From Ruminiclostridium sp. (GTDB lineage: Bacteria; Bacillota; Clostridia; Oscillospirales; Ruminococcaceae), in contig JAGBMA010000110.1 of NCBI GenBank assembly GCA_017635095.1, positions 1-34,976 on the forward strand: a stretch of 34,976 nt of DNA, read 5' to 3'. Numbering within the stretch: position 1 is the first letter of the stretch; each line of letters begins with the position of its first letter. A model generated the notes under the pieces. That model was not told the DNA's origin. It saw nothing but the letters and a program-made list of their open reading frames with translations, and ran no database searches. This document shows positions 1 through 7,886 of this stretch, in pieces. The translations under genes were made by a program, and so were the position numbers.

Positions 1-291
1 AAATGCTTGAATTTTCAGAACAGCGCTGTTTCGCTGTTTTTGAGCTTTCTACCATTAAAAAGCCCCATGGAATCGGATTTTTTTGTGTGACTCAGTGTGA
101 CTCGGTGGTACTCAGTGTGAAATTGGTTTGATAATACCATAAAACAAGATGAAACGCAATAGAATTCATAATAATAATTGTGTTTTCCTGCAAGAATGTA
201 ATCGGAAATACAAAAAGGACACATCGGGAAGTTTTCCATAAGCGCATTATGTGCGCCTATACCGTCAGCGTCCTTTTTATAATAGTTTCTA
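1..291. other. Left edge without a convincing gene
   Basis: I see no credible coding region here. A 74-codon leftward reading frame (15-239) has no ribosome binding site and no family-like composition. A short hairpin at 19-41 (arms AACAGCG and CGCTGTT, 6-nt loop, then five T) resembles a rightward intrinsic terminator for a gene lying left of the window. A 5-bp inverted repeat (GCGCA/TGCGC) at 242-256, downstream of the leftward gene ending at 292, is too weak to call as a terminator. Confidence 0.5.
91..120. repeat. Three tandem 10-bp units
   Basis: Units are CTCAGTGTGA, CTCGGTGGTA and CTCAGTGTGA. The outer two are identical and the middle one differs at three positions. No gene or known site overlaps it, so function is unknown. 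Confidence 0.6.
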
Positions 292-1992
292 TCAGCCTTT
301 TTTTATCAGGCATTTCTTGCCCTCAAAAGCCAATCCGTATTTCAGGATATTTTCCTCAAGAAAGCCGTTTGTGATAAGCTCGGTAGCATATTTCTTTTCC
401 TCTATCTGCTTCAGGGCATTCGCGGCAGATCCTTCCAGATCGCTTTCTCCTTCATCCTTGGCGATGACCTTGAATTCCAGTATGACAGCTTTCAGCGTTT
501 TATCCTTCGGTTCCATTACGACATCATATCTGCCGTATCCGCTCTCTCTGTTTGACCGGATGATGTAGTCGTTAGCGTTATTGACAAGCAATCCGAGAAC
601 AAACCCGTGATAAAATCTCTCCGGTTCTTTCTCGGAAGACTTGGTTCCCGTATCAAAGGAACTGAATGTGGCTAAAGCAACATCATTCATGTATCTGTTC
701 ATATCTCGGACATTTCCAGTCAGCATCGCTTTCACGAAACCATTGAAAGACTGGTCTTGCGCGAACCACTCGCGTATCAGCTTGCCGAATGTTACTTTGA
801 CCTCATAGTTTGTCAGCGCCAGTGTGTACAGCTCGGTAGGCTCATAGGGGGTATCGTATTTTTCTGTTATTTTGACCACTTTCAGGTATCCCGACGCAAG
901 CAGCAGGCTCCATATCGCGTCCTCGTTCTCATCAAGCTGAGAAAATACGATCTGCTCATCTATTGATGTATCTATGGGCTCATCCTTTAACAGATCTTCA
1001 AAATCCATTTTTACCTTCGGAGCGCTTCTTTTCAGCAGATGTCCGACAAGTGCATTCCCGCTTGTATTTGCCCAATGAGTTCCGACCTTGTGGTCCTTGA
1101 TATACATTGTGACCGACCACGGATTATATATATCAGCAGTATCTCCGAATGTAAAGCCGTCATACCACAGTTTTATCTTGGATTTGTCTTCTGGAGGCAT
1201 TTTCTGCGCATCCATAGCGGCAAAGACCTCGCTCTCGGTAAACCCGAACGCAGTCGCGTATTTCTTTGATGTTGTAGTTACTGCGTATAGGTTATTGAGA
1301 TCCGAGAAAATAGACTCCTTGCTGACTCTTGTGATACCAGTCATCAAAGCCCGTTCCATTGACGGATTTGTCTTGAAAGTGTTATTAAAGAACGAGCGGA
1401 TAAATGCAGTCAGCTTATCCCAGAAACCGTTAAGATACGCTTCCTGTAATGGCGTATCATACTCATCGAGGAGAATAATGACTCTCTTTCTGCTGTACTT
1501 TTCAAGCAGCCTTGACAAAAGATTGAGTGAAAATGCAGCATCGACCTCGTCCATATCCTCAGTTATTCTGTTAAGAGCGTTTTTTTCGTTGGCATCAAAG
1601 CCGTCATACGAATACAAGTACCCATAAGAAGAATACAAGCTCACTATCTGCTTCTTTATCTCCTTGACGATTTGCTCATAAGTGGTACCTTTTACGCCGG
1701 CAAACGAGAGAAAAATCACGGGATAATTTCCTTGCTTTTGCATCATATCGCTGTCCCGCGATATATCAAGCCCCGCAAACAACTCTTTCCGGTTCTCATA
1801 TTTATCGGAGAAAAAGCATTTCAGCATTGACATATTCAGCGTTTTACCGAAACGCCTCGGTCTGGTAATGAGCGTTACGGGGTCGCCGCTTTCCCACCAC
1901 TCTTTGATAAATGCTGTTTTATCTATATAAAAGTAATCATTCTTTCGGATAGTCTCATAATCCTGCTCACCTATTGCTACAGTCTTTTTCAT
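292..1992 (-). CDS. AAA-ATPase-like / PD-(D/E)XK nuclease-superfamily protein
   Basis: A 566-aa protein with the two-part architecture common in Clostridia and Bacteroidetes: an N-terminal AAA-ATPase-like domain and a C-terminal PD-(D/E)XK nuclease-like domain. Visible signs are the opening block with DYFYIDKT, a P-loop variant RPRRFGKT near residue 50, a Walker B-like IILLDEYDTP, and near the C-terminus an Asp in YDVVM followed by ILEFKV, fitting the D...ExK nuclease signature. I chose the ATG at 1992 because GGAGG lies 8 nt before it; an earlier in-frame ATG at 2016 lacks a site. The gene stands alone behind its own sigma-A promoter and lacks the shared motif of the block to its right, so it is probably an unrelated neighbour. 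The family is widespread and often multicopy; its substrate is not established, and a defence or mobile-element role is only a guess. Confidence 0.85.
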   Translation of the reverse strand: MKKTVAIGEQDYETIRKNDYFYIDKTAFIKEWWESGDPVTLITRPRRFGKTLNMSMLKCFFSDKYENRKELFAGLDISRDSDMMQKQGNYPVIFLSFAGVKGTTYEQIVKEIKKQIVSLYSSYGYLYSYDGFDANEKNALNRITEDMDEVDAAFSLNLLSRLLEKYSRKRVIILLDEYDTPLQEAYLNGFWDKLTAFIRSFFNNTFKTNPSMERALMTGITRVSKESIFSDLNNLYAVTTTSKKYATAFGFTESEVFAAMDAQKMPPEDKSKIKLWYDGFTFGDTADIYNPWSVTMYIKDHKVGTHWANTSGNALVGHLLKRSAPKVKMDFEDLLKDEPIDTSIDEQIVFSQLDENEDAIWSLLLASGYLKVVKITEKYDTPYEPTELYTLALTNYEVKVTFGKLIREWFAQDQSFNGFVKAMLTGNVRDMNRYMNDVALATFSSFDTGTKSSEKEPERFYHGFVLGLLVNNANDYIIRSNRESGYGRYDVVMEPKDKTLKAVILEFKVIAKDEGESDLEGSAANALKQIEEKKYATELITNGFLEENILKYGLAFEGKKCLIKKG

Positions 1993-2029
1993 TATGAACA
2001 CCTCCATACTCCACATATACTATCATATT

Positions 2030-2058
2030 ATTATACCAAATCTTTGCTTTAATTTCAA
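2030..2058 (-). promoter_or_regulatory. Sigma-A promoter of the AAA-ATPase-like gene
   Basis: On the minus strand TTGAAA (2053-2058) is followed by a 17-bp spacer and a perfect TATAAT (2030-2035), about 38 bp before the start codon at 1992. It is a housekeeping-type promoter, unlike the shared motif used by the larger block. Confidence 0.75.
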
Positions 2059-2129
2059 GGGTTTTATGCTATCTCGTTATTAACGCCAAAAAATATAGGC
2101 GTTATTTGTCAAACATTACTATTATACTC

Positions 2130-2161
2130 AAACAAGGGTACGCAGTTGCGCACCCCTGTTT
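2130..2161 (-). terminator. Strong hairpin after the SSB-like operon
   Basis: A 15-bp stem including two G-U pairs with a very small loop (arms 2130-2144 and 2147-2161) sits 18 bp after the stop of the leftward SSB-like gene. Only a short T-rich stretch follows on the minus strand, so termination may be imperfect. A second, 7-bp inverted repeat (TAACGCC/GGCGTTA) lies at 2081-2104. Confidence 0.55.
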
Positions 2162-2179
2162 GATTTGTGAGAAGATCAC

Positions 2180-2989
2180 TTAAAACGGATAAACATCATC
2201 GTCCGGATTGTTTCCGGTTCCGCCCACTGTTGCCATTTCAGGTTTTTTGACGCTCATTATAAACGTTGCAGTATCGCCGCCCATAAACGCATCCGCGATA
2301 TCAGATGATACATCTGTTCCGGTATCCGAAGAATCCGAAGAGTCCTCCTCTTCCAGACCGTCGTTGAGGTCATATATGGAGAACCCGGTTGCTGAGAAAC
2401 CGACATCGCCGTCCTTCTTGGTATATTCCTCGATCTCCGAGATACCGATAGCATACATCGACTTGTCTTTCAGCAGCTTTGACGCTTTTGCTGCAAGTCT
2501 CTCGGTATCGTTATCCCAGAATTTGAGAGATACCCAGTCCATAGACTTTTCCTCGCCGTTGAATGTCCTGAGTCCGATAGAACACGAGAAGTAGGTTTTA
2601 CCGGTAGTGGTTTTCTTCAGAGGATCTTCGAAAATATATACTTTTCCGAAGTAGATACGGCTTTCCTTTTCCTTTCCGCTCTTGTCCTTGTACTTTGTAC
2701 GGACAATGTTGTTCGAGAAATTGAAGTCATACGCCTGAAGCACGCCGTCCTTCTGTCTTGCACACTGGAGTATGAGCTTCTTGCCGTTGAAATCGAAGCT
2801 CCTCATTCTCTGGACATTCTTACGGAACTTGTTGTCCTTGAAAACAATAGGTTCCGTATCGATAACATAGTCCTTCTTTTCGCCGTCCCAGCGAGAGTAA
2901 GTCACATCACCGGAGAAATACTCCTCCTGATCCTGCAGGTTGCTGAGAATACCCACGATTATGAGTGCGTTGCCCAATACTTTTATCAT
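2180..2989 (-). CDS. SSB-like OB-fold protein with acidic C-terminal tip
   Basis: A 269-aa protein resembling a single-stranded DNA-binding protein. The central part (about residues 115-200) reads like an SSB OB-fold: a TYFSCSIGL strand, then a DWVSLKFWD strand, then a helix running into a KLLKDKSMYAIG strand. The sequence ends in an acidic Ser/Asp-rich tail closing with DDDVYPF, very like the DDDIPF-type tip through which SSBs recruit partner proteins. It is longer than a typical 110-180 aa SSB and has an extra N-terminal region. Start chosen at 2989, where AAGGAAGG sits about 7 nt upstream; ATG two codons earlier abuts the site. It is last in a three-gene operon led by the 77-aa gene. The fold is read by eye and the SSB call is an inference. 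Confidence 0.6.
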   Translation of the reverse strand: MIKVLGNALIIVGILSNLQDQEEYFSGDVTYSRWDGEKKDYVIDTEPIVFKDNKFRKNVQRMRSFDFNGKKLILQCARQKDGVLQAYDFNFSNNIVRTKYKDKSGKEKESRIYFGKVYIFEDPLKKTTTGKTYFSCSIGLRTFNGEEKSMDWVSLKFWDNDTERLAAKASKLLKDKSMYAIGISEIEEYTKKDGDVGFSATGFSIYDLNDGLEEEDSSDSSDTGTDVSSDIADAFMGGDTATFIMSVKKPEMATVGGTGNNPDDDVYPF

Positions 2990-3006
2990 ATTCATCCTTC
3001 CTTTCC

Positions 3007-4242
3007 TTATGCTGTTAAGCCTAACATCGTTGTTCCGCATATTTCTTCAAAGTCCACAAAGAAGACATCTTTGGTACAGTTTGCAAACGCTTCTCTGGCA
3101 TAGTCAGACATTCCCATTATCCTACCGGGTACTTTGGAGATAAAGTCGGCTATGTCAAATGCGTTATAGCTCTTTGCCGGAGAAAACTCCTGTGATGCTG
3201 CCTCGGCAAACTGTTCCGAATACTTTCTGCCGATTATTTTTGCAAGTCCGGAGCGGTTCATGACCTCTTTAATGGTCTCCTTGACATCATACACATCTAT
3301 TGCCAGCAGTTCAAGTATTCTCACGGGGAGCTTTGAGTACTCGGTAAAGATATTGCTGCGGACATCATCGATATACTTGTCAATATCGACATCTCCACGG
3401 TGTATCCTCGATACCTTCCCGACATAGAACGGAAGACCTTCCTCAGTGCGCTGTGTACCGCGTACCGTAAGTGAGGAATCGCCCACATCACTTGTCGTTA
3501 TGCACAGCCCCGGCATCACGGTCGTATCCAGACCGTACACCTTCCTGAACTCTTCAGCAATAGACGGAAACTCAAAATACATCCTTGTGACGAAATTATC
3601 CGCTGTAATTCCGCAGAATTCTGACTTTTCGCCTTCAAGCAGCTCGTCCTCGGCTGCTGTCACGATATCCTTGATAGCATTCTGCGGGATAGGCGTATAT
3701 GTACCGCCGAGAACAGCAAATACTTTCTTCATGCCCTCATCGCTGCACCTCATGACTACGCTGCACTTGACCCTCCTCTGTGCCAGCTTTTCGGTTATGA
3801 AACTGTCACGGAGTATCGAATATTTGTCAGTAAGCCCGGAACCGCCGAGATTGCATCTTGAGCATACAGTGCCAAGCGTCTCGGAGCTGCAGGAGTACAG
3901 CGTTCCACCGATGTTCAGCAGATAGCCGTTTCTTTTAAGCTCCGTATAAAACGCCTCATTGCCGCCAAGCCAACTATCCACGAACTCCTGCTTGTCCATT
4001 TCGGTAAAGCCGGAAGGCATTCCGATGTTACGCGTCCTTTTCGGAGAACTCGGGTCGGGCGGATCGCATATTGCGAAAGAAACCTTTCCACCGCTCTCGC
4101 CCATATAGCTTACCAGCTTTATCTCGTTGCTGCGAAGCTCTGTAACCGCGACCGACGAGCTGAGCTCATCGAGTATCCTGTACGCTTCGTCAATGTCTTT
4201 TGTTGTCCAGATTTTGCTATCCAGAAGATCAGACTGTTTCAT
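3007..4242 (-). CDS. Unknown 411-aa protein (possibly DUF932-like)
   Basis: I do not firmly recognise this protein. It has no signal peptide or membrane segment, so it is probably cytoplasmic. It contains several Cys (a CSRC pair near residue 130, and others at CSVVMRC), and a middle stretch (KCSVVMRCSDEGMKKVFAVL, then TPIPQ and a helix) recalls the DUF932 plasmid/phage family often found near SSBs, but I cannot confirm that. Start at 4242 has GGAGG 6 nt upstream. It lies between the 77-aa gene (gap about 30 bp) and the SSB-like gene (gap 17 bp), so all three are probably one transcript read from the shared motif at 4542-4559. The neighbours suggest a DNA-handling role. Confidence 0.7.
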   Translation of the reverse strand: MKQSDLLDSKIWTTKDIDEAYRILDELSSSVAVTELRSNEIKLVSYMGESGGKVSFAICDPPDPSSPKRTRNIGMPSGFTEMDKQEFVDSWLGGNEAFYTELKRNGYLLNIGGTLYSCSSETLGTVCSRCNLGGSGLTDKYSILRDSFITEKLAQRRVKCSVVMRCSDEGMKKVFAVLGGTYTPIPQNAIKDIVTAAEDELLEGEKSEFCGITADNFVTRMYFEFPSIAEEFRKVYGLDTTVMPGLCITTSDVGDSSLTVRGTQRTEEGLPFYVGKVSRIHRGDVDIDKYIDDVRSNIFTEYSKLPVRILELLAIDVYDVKETIKEVMNRSGLAKIIGRKYSEQFAEAASQEFSPAKSYNAFDIADFISKVPGRIMGMSDYAREAFANCTKDVFFVDFEEICGTTMLGLTA

Positions 4243-4272
4243 TATAAACCTCCAATTCAACTCAGATTTTCC

Positions 4273-4506
4273 TTATGCTGCGCTGCCGCGAGCTATCATA
4301 ATGCACTCATTGAGCAGGCTGATAGCGTATGCGCCGCGTTCATCACGCTTTTCTTCCTCGATATACATCACAAACTCCTGCGGAGATATTCTTTCGTTCA
4401 CATAGTCCGAGATCTTCGCGTACAGAGACTTCTTATCTATACGGTTTGAGGCTCTTGTGAGCGAGGAATAGACTTCCGCAAGCTGCTTTGCTTCAAATCT
4501 TCTCAC
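4273..4506 (-). CDS. Small hypothetical protein, 77 aa, GTG start
   Basis: A charged, helical-looking 77-aa protein of unknown function without membrane segments. It starts with GTG at 4506, supported by AAAGGAG about 6 nt upstream. It is the first gene of the leftward operon that continues with the 411-aa unknown and the SSB-like protein. The shared promoter-like motif ends 35 nt before its start codon, the main reason to regard it as a real gene and to place it in the same regulon as the pilus and helicases. Confidence 0.65.
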   Translation of the reverse strand: MRRFEAKQLAEVYSSLTRASNRIDKKSLYAKISDYVNERISPQEFVMYIEEEKRDERGAYAISLLNECIMIARGSAA

Positions 4507-4541
4507 GATATCACTCCTTTCATCGAATATAGTTACACTCC

Positions 4542-4559
4542 TATTATGATTACGACAAG
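4542..4559 (-). promoter_or_regulatory. Shared regulon motif, copy A
   Basis: On the minus strand this reads CTTGTCGTAATCATAATA, matching the other four copies but with one extra base after CTTG, as in copy E. It ends 35 nt before the GTG of the 77-aa gene, a distance compatible with a promoter whose CATAAT serves as the -10 element. Confidence 0.7.
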
Positions 4560-4582
4560 GTTTCGATTAGAGAGAACCCTCG

Positions 4583-5518
4583 CTACTGATTACGATTATT
4601 TCCTGCGAGCTTTCCGAAATCCCTGTTAAAAGCATACATGGCATTGCGTTCCTCGTTATTGTCCTTGAGTGTCTTGCTGTTCACCTCGTTGAAAAGCGTA
4701 CTGATAAGATATTTTTCGTAAATGCGTATATCATCAGCCGTTTTCATTCGTTCAACAGCGTTTTCAAGGCATTCTCTATCGACCTTCAGCATTGTTGAGC
4801 GTATTACCTCGCGGGGGACCCTCTGCCCGCAGATCAGTTCATCGGGTTTATCCGAACATACCGCCCTTGTGATCATAGAAACGATATCGTCAAGCTCCCG
4901 AACAGTCATATACCCCTTAGAGCCTTCGATCCAGTCTATGTAGTCGGTATATTCTATGTTATCTCTGATAACAGCGATATAGGCATTGAATCGCTGTAAA
5001 TATCCATCGGTCTGTCCGTCCTGCTCGGATTGATTGATAGATTTTTTTTCAGTTCGTTTTTGATTTTTATTTATTTGATTATTATTTATTATATTATCGT
5101 CGCGGTTTTCTTGATTATCAGATTGTATATTTTGCTTCCCTTGATCTTCAATACCTTGATTCAGGTTTTCTGAATCAAGGTTTTCTGCATCTTGATTGCC
5201 GGGATCTTGTGAAGTCGTTCCTTCTGTCATAGGCTCATCACTGAAAACATATTCCCAGTCTGCTATTTTTCCGTTCTCATATATCCGCCGTCTAATAAGA
5301 TAGCCCGCTTTTTCAAGATTTTTAAGTGCTGTGGAGATTTTGGTAAGACCGTCCGGCAATATATGCATAAGTCCCCTTATAGAAAAATCCCAGCTTTCGG
5401 GCAATGAAAGCATGGTTATCAACAGCCCGCGCTCGGTCGCTCCCAGATTTGTGTCCCGTATCATTGCGTTATGAATTATCGTGTAATCCCTTTTGACCTC
5501 TTTTTTCAATCTTGGCAT
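4583..5518 (-). CDS. wHTH replication-type protein with DUF6017-like C-terminus
   Basis: A 311-aa protein. The N-terminal part (residues 1-100) is the winged-helix fold of replication initiator/replisome-organiser proteins on Firmicutes plasmids and integrative elements: RDYTIIHNAMIRD, GATERGLLITMLSLPESWDFS, then a helix-turn-helix in which LTKISTALKNLEKAGYLIRR is the recognition part. A 65-residue Asn/Gln/Asp-rich linker follows, then a C-terminal domain (IRDNIEYTDYID, LDDIVSMITRAVCS, the VPREVIRS helix, YLISTLFNE) that resembles DUF6017. Start chosen at 5518 because GGAGTG lies 7 nt upstream; the longer frame to 5677 runs through the preceding hairpin. Genes like this usually mark a mobile element's replication or control module. 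It follows the pilus operon after a hairpin, with a possible degenerate copy of the shared motif at about 5529-5555. Confidence 0.75.
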   Translation of the reverse strand: MPRLKKEVKRDYTIIHNAMIRDTNLGATERGLLITMLSLPESWDFSIRGLMHILPDGLTKISTALKNLEKAGYLIRRRIYENGKIADWEYVFSDEPMTEGTTSQDPGNQDAENLDSENLNQGIEDQGKQNIQSDNQENRDDNIINNNQINKNQKRTEKKSINQSEQDGQTDGYLQRFNAYIAVIRDNIEYTDYIDWIEGSKGYMTVRELDDIVSMITRAVCSDKPDELICGQRVPREVIRSTMLKVDRECLENAVERMKTADDIRIYEKYLISTLFNEVNSKTLKDNNEERNAMYAFNRDFGKLAGNNRNQ

Positions 5519-5552
5519 AGCAAACACTCCTATTATCACTGTACACTTCAAC

Positions 5553-5581
5553 AAGCCCGGAAACAAGCCGTTCCCGGGCTT
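5553..5581 (-). terminator. Intercistronic hairpin at the end of the pilus operon
   Basis: Arms 5553-5563 and 5571-5581 form an 11-bp GC-rich stem (AAGCCCGGGAA with TTTCCGGGCTT on the minus strand, one G-U pair) with a 7-nt loop, 5 nt after the stop of the last pilus gene. No T-run follows, so it may act as an attenuator or mRNA 3' stabiliser rather than a complete terminator. Confidence 0.5.
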
Positions 5582-5586
5582 TATTC

Positions 5587-6825
5587 CTATTGAGTGGCTT
5601 TCACATAATACAATCTGCACCCTGAAATATTTACTGATTTTCGTCCCGAGCCTGTTGTGCCATTCGTGTATGCACACACAGGCGCTGTACCGCTGAACCC
5701 TGCGCTGCTGTCGGAGCCATCCGTTACCGTTGGTCTTATGAAGTAGTAAGTTCCGTCCGAACCGACCGCAAAGGTAATACAGCCCTTGTTCGCCATTTCC
5801 ACAGCCTCACTTACAGCGCCAAGAGTTCCGAATCTTGATGTGTCATTTATATTTATCCTTCCGAGTTCAACTCCTTTGTGACCTTTATTCCAGTCATAAT
5901 AAGTGCTTCCGTTCGATGAAGCCCCCGTGTTAAGGGTATATCTGGGCAGTTCACAGCCCATAGCGACAGAAATATCCCATAACAGCGTATCTGAAGCCGT
6001 GAGAGAGACCGCATTACCTCGTCCGCCGTAAACATAATCGTCCGCAAACTGATGTATGTCATATTGTGCGTATTCGGATTCCACATATCTTGCAGTCTGA
6101 AGCTCACCGAGACCGAATTGATCCAGCACAGCGTCATACAAAGCCGCAGAGCGATTGTCAGCTATATTGTCGAGCTTTTGCCCTTTATATGACTCCCACA
6201 GGCTTGTCCCGGGAACATACTGATAAGCATTAAGCAAAGTTGTTCCGGTGTTGCTTGTGAGCGCGGAGATAGGGATACGCGGATCGTTAGGGTACATATC
6301 CGAAAATCTTACGGTATCCTCAAGCGGTGTCTCCGTTCCGATTATATATACTGTCCCGAGACCGTCAACACGATATGTGGGTCGGGGCAGCAGATTAAAG
6401 ATATTCCTACCCTCAACTCTCCCGACAGCAGTAAATAAACGTTGGTTATAGCTTAACTGCGGCAGACCGTTGCAGGGACCGAGAGCGTTGCTGTTATAGG
6501 TATAGTTTGTAACAAGACCGGGCATGACCTGCTTGTTGGCATCATATATCCTGTCCGCCATCTCTTTGGCATCTCTGCCGGAAAGCTCGGTCTTATCCTT
6601 ATAGCTGTTTGTAACGATGTCTATATCATAGGAATTGATAATGCCGGTATCCGCTGCCACCGAAGCTCCTTCGATAATAGCGTCGGTCTTTGTCTGCACT
6701 GCCGCGGCGCAGACATACTTCCCGCCGATCTCAACGACAACGCAGAAAGCGGTCAATATAATGAGCCATACAGACATCATCATAAGCGTCATTCCGCTTC
6801 CTTCGCGCCAATTTATCCGTTTCAT
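5587..6825 (-). CDS. Large pilus-associated pseudopilin-like protein (TadE/TadG position)
   Basis: A 412-aa protein with a short basic N-terminus (KRINWREG), a Gly-Ser-Gly, and one hydrophobic segment at about residues 12-35, followed by a long extracytoplasmic domain. This is the layout of TadE/TadF/TadG-type pseudopilins, but the C-terminal domain is much larger than a TadE and I do not recognise it. It is rich in Asn, Gly, Thr and Tyr, with Cys near the C-terminus (SGCRLYY). Start chosen at 6825 with GGGGTGAGAAG just upstream; it begins 4 nt after the tadE stop. As last gene of the tad operon it could be a minor pilin or tip adhesin. That role is inferred from position and topology. Confidence 0.75.
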   Translation of the reverse strand: MKRINWREGSGMTLMMMSVWLIILTAFCVVVEIGGKYVCAAAVQTKTDAIIEGASVAADTGIINSYDIDIVTNSYKDKTELSGRDAKEMADRIYDANKQVMPGLVTNYTYNSNALGPCNGLPQLSYNQRLFTAVGRVEGRNIFNLLPRPTYRVDGLGTVYIIGTETPLEDTVRFSDMYPNDPRIPISALTSNTGTTLLNAYQYVPGTSLWESYKGQKLDNIADNRSAALYDAVLDQFGLGELQTARYVESEYAQYDIHQFADDYVYGGRGNAVSLTASDTLLWDISVAMGCELPRYTLNTGASSNGSTYYDWNKGHKGVELGRININDTSRFGTLGAVSEAVEMANKGCITFAVGSDGTYYFIRPTVTDGSDSSAGFSGTAPVCAYTNGTTGSGRKSVNISGCRLYYVKATQ

Positions 6826-6829
6826 CTTC

Positions 6830-7333
6830 TCACCCCGCTCGTATAACATCGTTGCCGGAGTCAACAGGGGTCTCTACCATCATAACAATTGAAGCCTGCA
6901 CAGTACGAGGAGTGGTGCCTATAAAGCTGACTGTACGCATTGTGACAGTATATTCGGCAAGTACACCCTTCGTCCAAGCGGAATCGGACTCTACAAGCCT
7001 CAGCTCACCGTGCCATTGTTTCGCAGAAAGGTCGGAAGAAGCAGACTGTCTGTACCCTCCGACTGCCATTGTCTGCTCGACAACAGCGTTTGCGGCTCCC
7101 TGTGCGGCTGCTATTCTGTGATCCGTGTCAGCCCCTATATCCTGTGTCGTCACTACAGCGGCTCGCCCGCCTACATAAGCGCAGTATTCCGCTATCTGTC
7201 CGGCTCTTATGTACGCAAACACATTCAGCGAAACAAGTATCAGGTACAGTACGAAGGGACACATCACACAAAATGACAGTATTTCAGCGGAACCGCGCCT
7301 GTTTTTCAACCTCTTCAGTATTTTTTTCAACAC
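6830..7333 (-). CDS. tadE: TadE-like pseudopilin, GTG start
   Basis: A 167-aa protein with a basic start (KKILKRLKNRRGSAEILSFCV) leading into a single hydrophobic helix at about residues 18-42. The RRGSAE boundary is the type of short, Gly-preceded cleavage site processed by prepilin peptidases, with Glu near position +5, typical of TadE/TadF minor pseudopilins that help assemble Flp pili. The start is the GTG at 7333, with GGAGG 7 nt upstream; the alternative TTG next codon is less likely. It begins 14 nt after the prepilin peptidase stop and lies in the same leftward operon. Confidence 0.8.
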   Translation of the reverse strand: MLKKILKRLKNRRGSAEILSFCVMCPFVLYLILVSLNVFAYIRAGQIAEYCAYVGGRAAVVTTQDIGADTDHRIAAAQGAANAVVEQTMAVGGYRQSASSDLSAKQWHGELRLVESDSAWTKGVLAEYTVTMRTVSFIGTTPRTVQASIVMMVETPVDSGNDVIRAG

Positions 7334-7346
7334 ACCTTCGCCTCCT

Positions 7347-7826
7347 TTACTGGATAAACCTGTCTATCACGAAATAGGCAAGATATGAGGCATATCCCAC
7401 CAGCATATATGGCGCAAAAGGTACTTTTTCGCCTTCCGCAGCTTTATCGGCATCTTTGAGCCTTCGAATATCCACCTTGTACCTGCCTTTTATTACTTTT
7501 ACTATAAGCAGAGCGGAAGAGGCTATAAAGAGCGTTATAAGCGTAGGCAGAACGCCTTGTAATGCCGTCAATGCCATAACCAGCTTCAGGTCTCCGAGTC
7601 CCAGACAGCCTGTTGCTCCGACAAAGAACAGAGCCGTTATAGCGAGTGTTCTGACAATACCTTCCTGCCAGTCCATAAGATAGATCATCACCAGACCGGC
7701 TATCAGAGAGCCAAAAGTAAGAATGTTTGGTATCTTTCGTGTATGTATATCATAAATGCAAGCCGTAATAAATGACATCAGGGTAAATCCCATTACGGAT
7801 GCTTCCAAAATCATCTGTTCAGTCAT
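7347..7826 (-). CDS. cpaA: Prepilin peptidase, A24A (TadV/CpaA)
   Basis: A 159-aa polytopic membrane aspartic protease that cleaves Flp-type prepilins. Both catalytic motifs are visible: YDIHTRKIPN (first Asp, near residue 26) and GLGDLKLVM (the GxGD motif). Hydrophobic segments alternate through the length, and the short size is normal for TadV/CpaA enzymes, which lack the methylase domain of PilD. Start chosen at 7826 with AAGGAG 5 nt upstream; an earlier in-frame ATG (7850) overlaps the hairpin after the pilin gene. It lies directly downstream of its probable main substrate, the Flp pilin. Confidence 0.9.
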   Translation of the reverse strand: MTEQMILEASVMGFTLMSFITACIYDIHTRKIPNILTFGSLIAGLVMIYLMDWQEGIVRTLAITALFFVGATGCLGLGDLKLVMALTALQGVLPTLITLFIASSALLIVKVIKGRYKVDIRRLKDADKAAEGEKVPFAPYMLVGYASYLAYFVIDRFIQ

Positions 7827-7846
7827 AGTTTCTCCTTGAATTTTGT

Positions 7847-7877
7847 GCAACGGGCATTGGTCGTCAATGCCCGCTGC
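7847..7877 (-). terminator. Hairpin after the Flp pilin gene
   Basis: A 13-bp stem (arms 7847-7859 and 7865-7877, one G-U pair, 5-nt loop) begins 10 nt past the pilin stop. No T-run follows on the minus strand. In pilin operons such a hairpin usually protects the abundant pilin mRNA or causes partial termination, lowering expression of the peptidase and pseudopilins downstream. Confidence 0.55.
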
Positions 7878-7886
7878 GCATGTTTC

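Noticed and set aside
15-239. 74-codon leftward frame at the left edge
   Set aside because: No ribosome binding site, and it includes the 10-bp tandem repeat; composition is not protein-like.
5519-5677. Longer start of the wHTH/DUF6017-like gene at 5677
   Set aside because: It would run through the hairpin and the end of the preceding pilus gene and has no ribosome binding site; the ATG at 5518 has one.
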